Origin: Acidisarcina polymorpha | Lineage (GTDB): Bacteria; Acidobacteriota; Terriglobia; Terriglobales; Acidobacteriaceae | Length of the DNA stretch: 64,000 bases | Direction: 5' to 3' | Assembly (NCBI RefSeq): GCF_003330725.1 | Contig: NZ_CP030840.1 | Location: 620,001 to 684,000, forward strand | Shown: positions 1 through 8,752 of the stretch, piece after piece | How the letters are laid out: every line of letters begins with the position of its first letter | How positions within the stretch are numbered: position 1 is the first letter of the stretch | Position numbers and translations under genes: made by a program | The notes under the pieces: model-generated | Seen by the model: only the letters and a program-made list of their open reading frames with translations | What the model was told of the DNA's origin: nothing | Databases searched by the model: none

Positions 1-227
1 TCGGAGCGACAGGTGTCACGGTCAACAGTGTCCAGCCGGGGGCTATCGATACGGAAATGAGCCCCGATGATGGCGGCCCCGCAGCCCAGATGATGAAGAA
101 GTTGATGAGCGTCGGCCGCTTCGGTCGGCCGGAGGAGATCGCCTCGGCGGTAGCCTTCATTGCCAGTCCAGACTCAGCTTTCATTAACGGCGAGAACCTT
201 ACTGTGGATGGAGGTTGGAACGCATAA
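1..227 (+). CDS. SDR family oxidoreductase, C-terminal part
   Basis: The window opens inside a short-chain dehydrogenase/reductase; only the last 75 residues or so are present. The visible part carries the post-catalytic segment [16 protein letters not shown] (the PG motif after the active site), then [19 protein letters not shown] and the family-typical ending [13 protein letters not shown]. These are the classical SDR C-terminal elements that close the Rossmann fold and shape the substrate pocket. The catalytic Tyr/Lys and cofactor motif lie upstream of the window, so substrate and cofactor cannot be judged. A perfect hairpin follows the stop codon. Confidence 0.93.
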   Translation, partial: GATGVTVNSVQPGAIDTEMSPDDGGPAAQMMKKLMSVGRFGRPEEIASAVAFIASPDSAFINGENLTVDGGWNA

Positions 228-234
228 TGCACCG

Positions 235-258
235 TGCGGCACGCTTCGGCGTGCCGCA
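235..258 (+). terminator. Hairpin after the SDR gene
   Basis: A perfect 10-bp stem (TGCGGCACGC / GCGTGCCGCA) closed by a TTCG tetraloop starts 8 bases after the SDR stop codon. No U-tract follows, so it is a terminator candidate by position and stability only. Confidence 0.6.
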
Positions 259-666
259 TAGTGCACGTTCGCTATCCTGCAAACGTTCAGTTCTCGACGC
301 ATGATGCAAGTTAACGAAAGAGGAAGACGTCTTTCTCTTTCCAGCATCGCAGACTATCGCGGAAGGTTGGCGCAACGGAGTCTCTAAAGCACTTTGAGGG
401 CCGGGTGAGCGCCGCGCGCAGATGGACGTACGAAGAGCACCGCAACAAGGGCGGCCATCAGCAAGAGAATCTTTCAGGCTGCGCAGCCTCTTGCAAGAGA
501 AATAGGCGATCACCGCTTTAGCTCCGAGGTCTACGTCATCGCAGGGTTGCCAGTGTGATCGGTCGAGCAGTAACCGATGGAAGATGAGAAACTACGTGGA
601 GCATCGTCCCATACCTTACTGGTGTCGTTATCAACTCACAAAGAACTACGTTTTCTCGCTTGGCGC
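259..666. other. Intergenic stretch, no supported gene
   Basis: About 400 bases between the SDR hairpin and the convergent aspartyl protease gene. Short open frames on both strands have no recognisable domain. The only structured element seen is a partial match to the recurrent 15-bp palindrome at 611-625. Confidence 0.5.
611..625. promoter_or_regulatory. Weak copy of the ATACCTNNNAGGTAT palindrome
   Basis: Reads ATACCTTACTGGTGT: the left half-site is perfect, the right is TGGTGT instead of AGGTAT. It lies between two convergent genes with no start codon nearby, so it may be chance or a decayed site. Confidence 0.25.
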
Positions 667-1896
667 CTAGAAATATCGCGCTGTCGTCAACTGGATTACC
701 TTTCCATCGGCCAACAGGATGCGAAAACTGGTGTTAAGCGGGGCGTTCGTCCAGTTCGACGATAAAGCAATGTTTTCTCCAGAGGCCGCACTCCTAACAG
801 AGGTGATTACATCGCCAGCCTTCAAATGAGCGGCTCCGCCAGGCGAACCTGGAGCGACGTAGACTACTTCCACACCTCGAGCATTTTGTCTCAAAGACAA
901 TCCAGTATGATTCGCGCTGAATGGCGTTACAACATCAACCGACGACACAAGGATCAGACGGTTGTGCGGAAAATCGACAATCAAGTGGAAACGCGACCAT
1001 ACCGGCAGGCCTATGTTGCCATCAATATCGTTTAATCCGCCAGTGGCTGAATCCCGGAGAATCGCGGGCAGATTTTCGAAAGTTGCCGACCCGATCTTTA
1101 AGCTCCTAAGCATGGTGATTTTTTGCGATGACGCTCCCGTCCATCCACCCGAGAAGGCCGAAGAAAGCTGCCGTCCTGCGAGGAAGGCTGGTCGATCCCA
1201 AAAGCGCGGATGCAGATAGACTGCCCCGCCGTTCCCTAAATCGAACAACATGTGTGCGGCGCGACCTTCAACAGTAGCACTCACCGCGCGTACGTCACCA
1301 GCTGCGTAAAGAGGGAGCACCTGCGCGTGCGCAGGGAGCTTAAATCCGTCGGGATTCAGGATTTCTAAGCGGTTGTGCCGAAAATCGATATCTACTATGG
1401 CTTTTTGAAAGATCTCACCACCTAGGGCAATGTCCTGAGAATGCCCAATACGTTTATCAGTCTCGGACTCGTCCACAATGACTACTTGTTGCGCATATAC
1501 GTTTAATCGCCCCACCGTAATTCGAACATCATGTGAAACGCGAGACGTGCCAATCCCTCCAACTCCTATCCCCGTGGATGTGTCTTCTGGGAGGACGCCC
1601 AGACCGGCCGCCGCCGACTCATTCACGACCACTAAGGATGCGCCGCTGTCGAGGAGAGCCGTGACATGATGCCCATTCACGATGGCTGAAAAGTATAAGT
1701 GTTTGCCTTGATAAACCTCGAAAGGTATCCACCCGCTGCTTTCCGACCCTTCCATATATTGCATCGTCGCTGGCTCCGTCTTGTCCGATGCGAATGCTTC
1801 AGAAGCGTTAAGGCCCAGGGTAACGAGTATCAATAATTCCGCGGCTCGGATCATCCGGTGAAGGCGTCGCCTCTCTTTCGCCATTCGTCGTGACAT
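667..1896 (-). CDS. Secreted retropepsin-like aspartyl protease with C-terminal PDZ domain
   Basis: Exported aspartyl-protease-family protein of about 409 residues. A basic N-terminus and hydrophobic segment (AELLILVTLGL) form a signal peptide. Two aspartyl-protease half-domains follow: ALLDSGAS with Asp near residue 83, and MLFDLGNGG with Asp near residue 219, so both lobes are in one chain. The last 70 residues (APGSPGGAAHLKAGDVI) are a PDZ domain. The second motif is DLGN rather than DSGA/DTGA, so full activity is not assured. The frame stays open to 2109, but that would overlap the upstream epoxide hydrolase gene, so the ATG at 1896 (or 1884) before the signal peptide is preferred. Probably periplasmic; substrate unknown. 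Confidence 0.85.
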   Translation of the reverse strand: MSRRMAKERRRLHRMIRAAELLILVTLGLNASEAFASDKTEPATMQYMEGSESSGWIPFEVYQGKHLYFSAIVNGHHVTALLDSGASLVVVNESAAAGLGVLPEDTSTGIGVGGIGTSRVSHDVRITVGRLNVYAQQVVIVDESETDKRIGHSQDIALGGEIFQKAIVDIDFRHNRLEILNPDGFKLPAHAQVLPLYAAGDVRAVSATVEGRAAHMLFDLGNGGAVYLHPRFWDRPAFLAGRQLSSAFSGGWTGASSQKITMLRSLKIGSATFENLPAILRDSATGGLNDIDGNIGLPVWSRFHLIVDFPHNRLILVSSVDVVTPFSANHTGLSLRQNARGVEVVYVAPGSPGGAAHLKAGDVITSVRSAASGENIALSSNWTNAPLNTSFRILLADGKVIQLTTARYF

Positions 1897-2026
1897 CCTG
1901 AAAAGACGAACTCCAGTATGTCGACACCTCAAGCAACTCAGGCTAATATGCGTTCTGAGATTACGGTGATCTGCTGTGGAGCAGCCTTCGCCAGGTAACA
2001 TTTCAGTCGCCTCCTCGCTCATGTTC

Positions 2027-3187
2027 CTAGTTGCCGCGTGCATGACGGAATGCGCTTCTGAGTTCGTCGATAAGAAGATCCGGCTGTTCCCAGCCTGGAT
2101 AGTGTCCACCGCGACTCATCTCGTTCCATGAGATGAGGTTATGAAAACGACGCTCAGCCCACCGACGGGAGATCGGGTACGGTTCTGCGGGAAAAAGCGT
2201 GCAAGCGGTGGGTACGGTCACCGACTGAGCGTTCTGCTCCTCCACGCTCCTCGGTACCCATCGCCTCGCTTCCCAGTACCAGCGAGCTGTTGAGGCCCCG
2301 GTGCGGGTGAACCAGTACAGGGCGATGTTATCAAGCTGCTGCGCAAGGCTGACTCCACCGCCGGCTTCGGGTCGGCTGTCGGCGAACGCGTTCAGCTTTT
2401 CTCCGAGCCATGCGGCAAGTCCGGCGGGTGAGTCAAGCAGAGAGTAGCCGAGGGTCTGCGGACGAGTGCTCTGGATCATCGCGAAACCATAGCCGTCCGT
2501 GTGGAACTGGGAACGCTTTTCGACCATCCGCCTCTCCGCATCGTCGGCCGAGGCGTCGTCTTCCGGCAAGGGCGACGCGAACGGCATCGTTAGGTGCAGG
2601 CCGAAGACCCGGTCTGGAACTAGACGACTCAGTTCCATGCTAATGAAGGCGCCCCAATCACCGCCGTGCGCGCCGAAACGGTCGTAGCCCAATTCAGACA
2701 TCAGTTCGGCCCAAGCTCGCGCCGTGCGGCCGGGATTCCAACCGCGCTCATGTGGACGGTCGCTGAAGCCGAAACCGGGTAGCGCAGGGACAACCACGTG
2801 AAAGGCGTCCTCTGCCGAACCTCCATGCGCGACTGGATCAGTGAGCGGTCCCAAGAGTCTCTCAAATTCGAGTACGGAACCTGGCCAACCATGCGTGAGT
2901 AGCACCGGGATTGCGGCGGGCTCGGGTGAGCGGAGGTGCCAGAACGCGATGTTCAAGCCGTCGAGTCGCGTGCGGTAATGGGGAATCGCGTTCCACCGCT
3001 TCTCCAGTCCACGCCAATCGTGTTGTTGCCAACCATCCAGAAGGACTTTCAAGCGGTCCAGTTCAATGCCCTGCGTGGCGTCGAGCACTGTCTCGGGCTC
3101 AGGAAGACGGGTGAGCTTAAGCCGCGAACGCAGGTCCGTCAGATCGCACTCTTGAATGCTTATAGGAAAAGGAATGATCTCGGCCAT
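2027..3187 (-). CDS. Epoxide hydrolase family protein (alpha/beta hydrolase with N-terminal EHN domain)
   Basis: About 386 residues. The protein begins with the epoxide-hydrolase N-terminal region (IPFPISIQECDLTDLRSRL, later HYRTRLDGLNIAFWH), then the alpha/beta hydrolase core with oxyanion motif HGWPGS (about 99-104), nucleophile elbow GAHGGDWGAF (Asp about 177) and the catalytic His in RGGHYPGWEQP (about 362). It should open epoxides via a covalent Asp ester. The ATG at 3187 is chosen because the EHN domain starts directly there; the frame continues upstream to 3298 without homologous sequence. A perfect inverted repeat TATACC-N5-GGTATA lies 25 bases upstream and is probably the operator. 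Confidence 0.9.
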   Translation of the reverse strand: MAEIIPFPISIQECDLTDLRSRLKLTRLPEPETVLDATQGIELDRLKVLLDGWQQHDWRGLEKRWNAIPHYRTRLDGLNIAFWHLRSPEPAAIPVLLTHGWPGSVLEFERLLGPLTDPVAHGGSAEDAFHVVVPALPGFGFSDRPHERGWNPGRTARAWAELMSELGYDRFGAHGGDWGAFISMELSRLVPDRVFGLHLTMPFASPLPEDDASADDAERRMVEKRSQFHTDGYGFAMIQSTRPQTLGYSLLDSPAGLAAWLGEKLNAFADSRPEAGGGVSLAQQLDNIALYWFTRTGASTARWYWEARRWVPRSVEEQNAQSVTVPTACTLFPAEPYPISRRWAERRFHNLISWNEMSRGGHYPGWEQPDLLIDELRSAFRHARGN

Positions 3188-3212
3188 GGCACCAAGAATA
3201 CGGCGGATAGCT

Positions 3213-3227
3213 ATACCTTGGCGGTAT
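3213..3227. promoter_or_regulatory. ATACCTNNNAGGTAT-type operator upstream of epoxide hydrolase
   Basis: ATACCTTGGCGGTAT, preceded by TAGCT; with flanking bases it forms the inverted repeat TATACC-TTGGC-GGTATA. It lies 26 bases before the epoxide hydrolase start on the minus strand, in promoter position. The left half AGCTATACCT is shared exactly with copies near 23.7 kb and 63.7 kb. Confidence 0.6.
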
Positions 3228-3483
3228 AAGGAGCGATCCAAGAGGTCAGATTCGGCTTGTTCAAGACTGACCTCAAACCGTCGAACTTGTGGCGACATTG
3301 AACAAGGTCAAAGTGCACCTCACGATCGAGAGGGTTCTGCTTCCTGTTGCACGGCAGATCACGCTTAGACGGTGGTATGGAATTCGATATTCAACGATCC
3401 TGAGGGGTACTCGGACGATATCAAGACACAAAGGCCCGACCGCGATTAGTCTCAACCAGCAGGGTAAATTACGACGGATCACC

Positions 3484-3498
3484 ATACCTTGCAGGAAT
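3484..3498. promoter_or_regulatory. Copy of the recurrent palindrome upstream of M28 peptidase
   Basis: ATACCTTGCAGGAAT: 11 of the 12 defined positions of ATACCTNNNAGGTAT. It lies about 270 bases before the peptidase start and 285 bases from the epoxide hydrolase site. Confidence 0.4.
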
Positions 3499-3768
3499 GA
3501 AGAGAAACTAAAAGGATTCACTCCGCTTCATCATCGAGATGAATCTAACCGTTGGACCTTGGTTATCGAAGCCGCATGCCGAGCCACATTGCAACATTTC
3601 CTCAACTCTCTTGGCAGACTACTTTTTCACTTGCTCCCGAACGCCAATCGCCGACTGGACAACGATCTGACGAGTTACCAAGACCTACAGAGTCGGAGAG
3701 GGCGCAATTGGATAGCAATTGGCTGATTATTCCTGGGAATGCTGCGATATCAGCAAGGAGTCGAATCG

Positions 3769-5541
3769 ATGAATCGGTTGCGAGAGCTCTTTCACAATAA
3801 TGCGTTTCGGTTGATTCTCGCGCTGCTTATGCATGGTGTCATGTATCCACAGAGTAAAATCGCCGCGGCATCCGCTGCACGCGTGTCGAAGGAAGCTACA
3901 CAGCCGGGCGGCTACTACAGACCGCAGCCAACTTTAGAGGCACTTGACCTCTATATGTACGAACGTATTCGAACAGAAGGCATGACGCATGGTAAAGCGA
4001 TGGCCTTCGCTAGTGCGCTTGCGGACGGAATTGGGCCGCGCCTGACCGGCTCGCCCAACATGAAGAAGGCGAACGATTGGACACGGGACACGCTAGCGAA
4101 GATCGGGTTGGAGAACGCGCACCTGGAAGACTGGGGCGAGTTCGGCATGGGCTGGTATCAGATCAACGCATGGGGACGCATTGTAACGCCCGACCCGGAG
4201 CCCATCTGGATGCAGGCGGCTGTTTGGTCCGCTGCAACTAAGGGACCCGTGACCGGCGAAATCCTTTACCTTCCGCTCCGCGACAACACTGAACTTGACG
4301 CCGCAAAGGGGACATTCAAAGGGAAGATCGTTCTGCTTGGCGAGGCACCTTCACTTACTGAACTCGACCAGCCACTTTCCTTCCGCTACAAGGATGAAGA
4401 ACTAAGGGTTTTGGAGGGTCCAGGCACCCCGCGTCGGCTCACCGGCCCTCCGCCTGTTGACGCGGCATCGAGAATCGAGCGACGGCGCGTAGCTGTACTT
4501 CGACAACGTGCCGTCGAGATGATGCGAGACGAAGGCGCTGTGGCAGTCCTGCTGCCTTCGCATGAGGAAGGCAGGAACGTCCGCACGGGTCTACTTCTCG
4601 ACGACAACGGCGTTGAGCTCTCGCGTGAGGCTCAACTTCGTCGAAATGCCGTGCCAATTCCCTATGCAGTCGTGATGACCGAGCATTACAACCGTCTGGC
4701 TCGGCTTGCGCAGGCGCATGTTCCCTTGAGGGTAGAACTCAACATTCAGACGGCCTTCACGGGGGACCACGAGCATGGCTTCAACACGATCGCGGAAATC
4801 CCCGGAGCCGACCCCAAACTCAAAAACGAAGTCGTCATGGTCGGCGGACACCTTGATAGCTGGCCGGCAGGTACCGGAGCGACGGATAACGGTGCGGGTG
4901 CCGTGATCGCAATGGAGGCAGTTCGCATCCTCAGAGCTTTGAACGTCAAACCTAAGCGCACCATCCGAATCGCTCTATGGAGCGGTGAAGAACAGGGCGA
5001 ATTCGGATCTAAGGGATATGTCGCCGAACACTTCGGCGGATTTGCTCCGTCATCTCCGCCAGGCGCATCTGGCTCTTTGATTACGAAAAAAGAGTGGGAT
5101 CAATTAGATGCCTACTACAATTTCGATGAAGGCGGCGGCAAGATTCGTGGTATCTACACGCAGGGTAACTATCAAGTCGAAGGCATCTTCTCGCAGTGGA
5201 TCGCCCCGCTAGCCGATTTAGGGGTAACTTCTGTTACCAACCGCAACGACCCGGGATCCGACCACGAAAGCTTCGACGACATTGGACTGCCAGGCTTCAA
5301 CTTTCTCCAAGACGAAATGGACTACGAGACCCGCACCCACCACTCCAACCTGGACACCGTCGACCACTTACGTGCGGCTGATCTCGAGCAGGCGGCGGTT
5401 GTCGAAGCCATCTTCCTTTGGAACACCAGTGAGCGTGAAGCGATCATGCCGCGCAAGCCCTTTCCGCATCCCGAAGATGATCAGAGGATGAAGGCGCCGA
5501 TCCCAGGTCTATTTCCAAATGCGACGCCTGGAGGCCACTAA
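3769..5541 (+). CDS. M28 family metallopeptidase with PA domain (secreted)
   Basis: Zinc aminopeptidase/carboxypeptidase-like enzyme of 590 residues, probably exported (hydrophobic FRLILALLMHGVMY near the N-terminus). Di-zinc ligands of the M28 fold are visible: GGHLDSW (His 361, Asp 363), GATDNGAG (bridging Asp 373), SGEEQGEFGS (catalytic Glu 407 and metal ligand Glu 408), and the C-terminal THHSNLDTVDHL with a His ligand. A protease-associated domain occupies the middle. It should trim N-terminal residues or small peptides outside the cytoplasm. AAGGAG lies 8 bases before the ATG at 3769, so this start is preferred over the one 30 bases upstream. A paralogue lies at 8753. Confidence 0.92.
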   Translation: MNRLRELFHNNAFRLILALLMHGVMYPQSKIAAASAARVSKEATQPGGYYRPQPTLEALDLYMYERIRTEGMTHGKAMAFASALADGIGPRLTGSPNMKKANDWTRDTLAKIGLENAHLEDWGEFGMGWYQINAWGRIVTPDPEPIWMQAAVWSAATKGPVTGEILYLPLRDNTELDAAKGTFKGKIVLLGEAPSLTELDQPLSFRYKDEELRVLEGPGTPRRLTGPPPVDAASRIERRRVAVLRQRAVEMMRDEGAVAVLLPSHEEGRNVRTGLLLDDNGVELSREAQLRRNAVPIPYAVVMTEHYNRLARLAQAHVPLRVELNIQTAFTGDHEHGFNTIAEIPGADPKLKNEVVMVGGHLDSWPAGTGATDNGAGAVIAMEAVRILRALNVKPKRTIRIALWSGEEQGEFGSKGYVAEHFGGFAPSSPPGASGSLITKKEWDQLDAYYNFDEGGGKIRGIYTQGNYQVEGIFSQWIAPLADLGVTSVTNRNDPGSDHESFDDIGLPGFNFLQDEMDYETRTHHSNLDTVDHLRAADLEQAAVVEAIFLWNTSEREAIMPRKPFPHPEDDQRMKAPIPGLFPNATPGGH

Positions 5542-5649
5542 CCCCGCCGCAACCTGATTTCCTCATCTTTCAACTCCGCCTCAATTACTTGGCGCTTCCG
5601 CTAGACAAAGAGCCACAGACAGCACCACCATCCAATTGGAGAGATTGCT

Positions 5650-6846
5650 ATGGCAGAGCATTCAAAATGCAAGACAGCCCTTCTATGTCGGCTCGTTTTG
5701 GGTGCAATCACCATGTTGGTGGTCGGGCGTAGTGAAGCCAAGACACCACAGATGGTTACTGATACCGCAGGTAGCAGCGAAGAGCGGAACACGAACGTTG
5801 ACCAAATGGTGCAGCCATTCTTCCAGAATGGTTGCCACGTCGGTTTGTCGATTGCCATAGTGCGCGGGAAAGATTCGAGGTTCTATAGCTTTGGGTCCAC
5901 CTCGCGCGAGAAGCACATCATGCCCGGGCCTGACAATATCTATGAAATTGCTTCTGTGACCAAGACATTCACGGGCGCCCTGGCAGCGGAAGCGCTGCAG
6001 CAAAGTCGCATGCAACTGGACGCTGACTTTAGACAATATCTTCCCCAGCAATATCCGAACCTTGCTTGGCAAGGTAAGCCGATTACACTAAGAAATCTTG
6101 CCGGGCACACATCCGGTCTTCCGCGCGATCTACCTAATACCGATGATCTTTTTGCGCATCGAAACCCCGAGACCCTGCCGTACAAGCTGATTGCACGCGA
6201 CTCACATTACGGCCGCGATCGTTATCTTCGCGAGCTTCACAGCATAAAACTTCATAATGAGCCGGGAACGAGTGAAAACTACTCTAACTTGGGCTTCAAG
6301 GTGATTGGGTGGGGACTCGAAAGCGCCTATGGGGCGCCTTTCGAGCAGTTGATGCAACAGATGATCCTAACCCCATTGAGGATGAAGTCGACCTCGTTTG
6401 CATTAAGCGCGCATGACAGTAAACGGTTGGTGATCGGCTACAGCCCGGCCGGACATCGGATGCCTTATCATCTGCGGAATGCCGGCGCGGCGTATGGTTT
6501 ATACTCCACTCCCCGGGACATGGCGGCATATGTCAAATGGCAGCTAGATGAGAAAGATCCTGTAATCGCGCTTGCTCATGCACCGATTCAGGGGGATGCG
6601 ATCAACGGCAAAGCGCTCGTCTGGAACCTAGATACCGTGAATGGCTCTCGCGAGTTGTCGCACGGTGGGGGAACGTTTGGTATGTCTAGCCAGGTGGTGT
6701 TGTTTCCGGACAGCCAGCAAGGATATGTGTTACTTGCGAATGATGCTTGCAAGGGTACTGAGGACGCCCTAAGAAACCTGGCGATCTCCTTATACCAGGC
6801 GTCTCGAGTAAATAAGAGGCCTGATGCAGGCATGTCCACGCATTAG
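5650..6846 (+). CDS. Class C beta-lactamase-like serine hydrolase
   Basis: 398-residue penicillin-binding-protein/beta-lactamase-fold hydrolase with a signal-like N-terminus (LLCRLVLGAITMLVVG). The three active-site motifs are all present: SVTK (Ser 102, Lys 105), YSN (Tyr 211) and HGGG close to the C-terminus. Such proteins act as esterases, D-aminopeptidases or carboxypeptidases in the periplasm; motifs alone do not settle the substrate. GGAGAG lies just before the ATG. It follows the M28 peptidase by about 110 bases in the same direction and may be co-transcribed with it. Confidence 0.9.
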   Translation: MAEHSKCKTALLCRLVLGAITMLVVGRSEAKTPQMVTDTAGSSEERNTNVDQMVQPFFQNGCHVGLSIAIVRGKDSRFYSFGSTSREKHIMPGPDNIYEIASVTKTFTGALAAEALQQSRMQLDADFRQYLPQQYPNLAWQGKPITLRNLAGHTSGLPRDLPNTDDLFAHRNPETLPYKLIARDSHYGRDRYLRELHSIKLHNEPGTSENYSNLGFKVIGWGLESAYGAPFEQLMQQMILTPLRMKSTSFALSAHDSKRLVIGYSPAGHRMPYHLRNAGAAYGLYSTPRDMAAYVKWQLDEKDPVIALAHAPIQGDAINGKALVWNLDTVNGSRELSHGGGTFGMSSQVVLFPDSQQGYVLLANDACKGTEDALRNLAISLYQASRVNKRPDAGMSTH

Positions 6847-7004
6847 TTCTGAGCAGACCTGTCGGAGGTGGTCCCTTTAGAACAATTTCGACGAGCCGGC
6901 ATTTTTGGGGAGTCCTGTATCTAGCCTCAACAATGTCGAATGACTCTTCGCAGCATGACGGAACACTCGAAGCAGGTGATCGTACTCGAGGGAAGGATAT
7001 ATAG

Positions 7005-7841
7005 ATGGCCAACATCATCTCGAACGGAACTGTGGCCTTTTTGCTCTTTGCGGCAATGGTGCTCCTCTCAGCCAACGCAATCGGGTTGCCCAGTGCCGAG
7101 CAGGTAACATCGACAGCTCAGCCTCTGCCGAGGACGGATCAGAGTGAGAAGCTCTCCCATGAGATCATTCAGCTGTTTAACGATGACCAGGCGCTTATCG
7201 CTGAGATGAGTAAAGCCTTACAGGACCCTGCATTCAGGCAAGCTCGCGAGCCGTTCGTGAAACGTGCCGAACTGGAGGATCACAATCCAAATTTCTACGA
7301 TGCGGCTGTCTATGAATATTGGGCCCAGACACCGGGCGCGCCTGAGTCGGTTCAACGCTACGCCGCAATCCGAAGGGCTACGGATGCGCACATCGAGTCG
7401 ATCGTCACTGCCCATGGCTGGCCGCAGAGAGATACCGTAGGAGACGACGCTGCAGCGGATTTTTTCTTTCTGTTTGGACATGCTGACGACGACAACGCCT
7501 GGAGATTAGCTCAACTCGATACCCTTACCAGAGTGTTCCGAGAGGACCATGTCAATCCTCGACTGTACGCTCATCTTTGCGATCGACTTGCGAATGTCGC
7601 AGGTAAACCTCAGAAATATGGCACCGTGATGGGACCGGGCCCAAGCCCGGGTACCGCAAAGCTTTACTGGCCACTGATTGACGATGTGGCTGCCGCGGAC
7701 AAGAGGCGACTTCAAATCGGGCTGCCTTCTATTGAAAATGACCTGGAGCGCTTTCGCAAGGGTGCCGACATCGGTCCTTATATGACGCCCCTGACACAAG
7801 GTGAAAATTGGAGTATGGCGGACGTTTACAAGAAACCGTAG
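7005..7841 (+). CDS. DUF6624-like secreted protein
   Basis: 278 residues with a signal peptide (VAFLLFAAMVLLSANA). The body has features of the DUF6624 family: a helical N-terminal part, HGWPQRDTVGDDAAADFFFL, an acidic HADDDNAW stretch and the GKPQKYGTVMGPG motif, which resembles the GQPQxYGT segment of that family. The biochemical role of the family is unknown. AGGGAAGG precedes the ATG by 8 bases. It sits third in a same-strand row after two secreted hydrolases. Confidence 0.75.
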   Translation: MANIISNGTVAFLLFAAMVLLSANAIGLPSAEQVTSTAQPLPRTDQSEKLSHEIIQLFNDDQALIAEMSKALQDPAFRQAREPFVKRAELEDHNPNFYDAAVYEYWAQTPGAPESVQRYAAIRRATDAHIESIVTAHGWPQRDTVGDDAAADFFFLFGHADDDNAWRLAQLDTLTRVFREDHVNPRLYAHLCDRLANVAGKPQKYGTVMGPGPSPGTAKLYWPLIDDVAAADKRRLQIGLPSIENDLERFRKGADIGPYMTPLTQGENWSMADVYKKP

Positions 7842-7879
7842 GAGAGGATAAAGGTGGCGAGACGGTCTAGGCGAGATTT

Positions 7880-8422
7880 TTGGGCGCTTTGATAGGTAAT
7901 TACAACATGACTTGCATTCAGACTTATCGATATGTAAGTGCCGGCGTAGCGACCTTGTCATCTGAAGCCTTGACGGCCAGAGATCAAAGGCCCACGATTC
8001 AGGAAATGGGAATCGATTTGCCGCGAGCCTCTAGCTTTGGCTGTTTCCAGGCCCTACAAGCCAATTATCTAGCGCGGACGATAGTCGAAAGTTGGCTTTA
8101 CACCCTCCGCTATTGGAACAAGCTGCGCGTTCAGCGTGACTATTTTTGCGAAATTGAGGATGCGGAAATCAGCGAGCGTTCGCCTGAATTAGCTGCAGCA
8201 CTCATCGCTGAGCGGTCAATCTCCTTCGAAGTCGGCAAGTTTCGAGACGGCATTAGGTCACCGTTATCGCCTTTGAACGCCTGGCGTAGTCATCTGCCGT
8301 CACCGAAGAAAGTCCACGGCAATACAGATGATCGTCGATTGCGAAAACTTTTTCTATCTGTCTCAACTAAGGTGTCCAAAGTTGAGGCTGCGGCCTCGGG
8401 AGTGCATGGCACCTTCGGTTGA
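7880..8422 (+). CDS. Hypothetical protein, doubtful
   Basis: An open frame of 180 codons 40 bases after the DUF6624 gene on the same strand. The product shows no signal peptide, membrane segment or domain I recognise; the segment ESWLYTLRYWNKLRVQRDYF is helix-like. An internal ATG at 7907 is an alternative start. No strong ribosome-binding site is seen. It could be a chance frame or a decayed gene. Confidence 0.3.
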   Translation: MGALIGNYNMTCIQTYRYVSAGVATLSSEALTARDQRPTIQEMGIDLPRASSFGCFQALQANYLARTIVESWLYTLRYWNKLRVQRDYFCEIEDAEISERSPELAAALIAERSISFEVGKFRDGIRSPLSPLNAWRSHLPSPKKVHGNTDDRRLRKLFLSVSTKVSKVEAAASGVHGTFG

Positions 8423-8752
8423 AATCGGCAATCAAGGGCAGAGGACTAGCCGGATCACGCACTATTCACTCTTCTAGAACCGAAATAAGCCTTCACGGCA
8501 TACTCAACGCGTATGCACCTTGACTGAAAAGGTCTGGCTATCAAGACGACCGTTCGCTCATTCTGGAAGAGAATAATATTGCGGCGACTGAGGACTGGCA
8601 TTTATCAACTACTCAACCATATCGATCAACCAATTGGTCGTGATGCTGTTCGCGTCAAGGAACTGGACGGCATTCATTTAAACCTGCGCAGTCCCAGTCG
8701 GATATCAATCTGCTCTTCAAAAGCCTATCTCGGGAGTGAAAACGCCACAATT
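8423..8752. other. Intergenic stretch before the second M28 peptidase
   Basis: About 330 bases. The peptidase frame remains open upstream to 8579, but that part lacks homologous sequence. No promoter, hairpin or palindrome stands out. Confidence 0.4.

Larger units (their letters stand above)
3188..3768. other. Divergent intergenic region with two palindromic sites
   Basis: About 580 bases between the divergent epoxide hydrolase and M28 peptidase genes. Open frames on the plus strand here have no recognisable domain and unnatural composition, so no gene is called. The region holds the palindromes at 3213-3227 and 3484-3498. Confidence 0.5.

Noticed and set aside
199-513. 104-codon minus-strand open frame between the SDR and the aspartyl protease
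   Set aside because: Overlaps the SDR 3' end and its hairpin, Cys/Arg/Ser-rich chance composition, no domain, no ribosome-binding site.
3289-3726. 145-codon plus-strand open frame before the M28 peptidase
   Set aside because: Contains a palindrome copy, no recognisable domain, biased basic composition; more likely promoter DNA.
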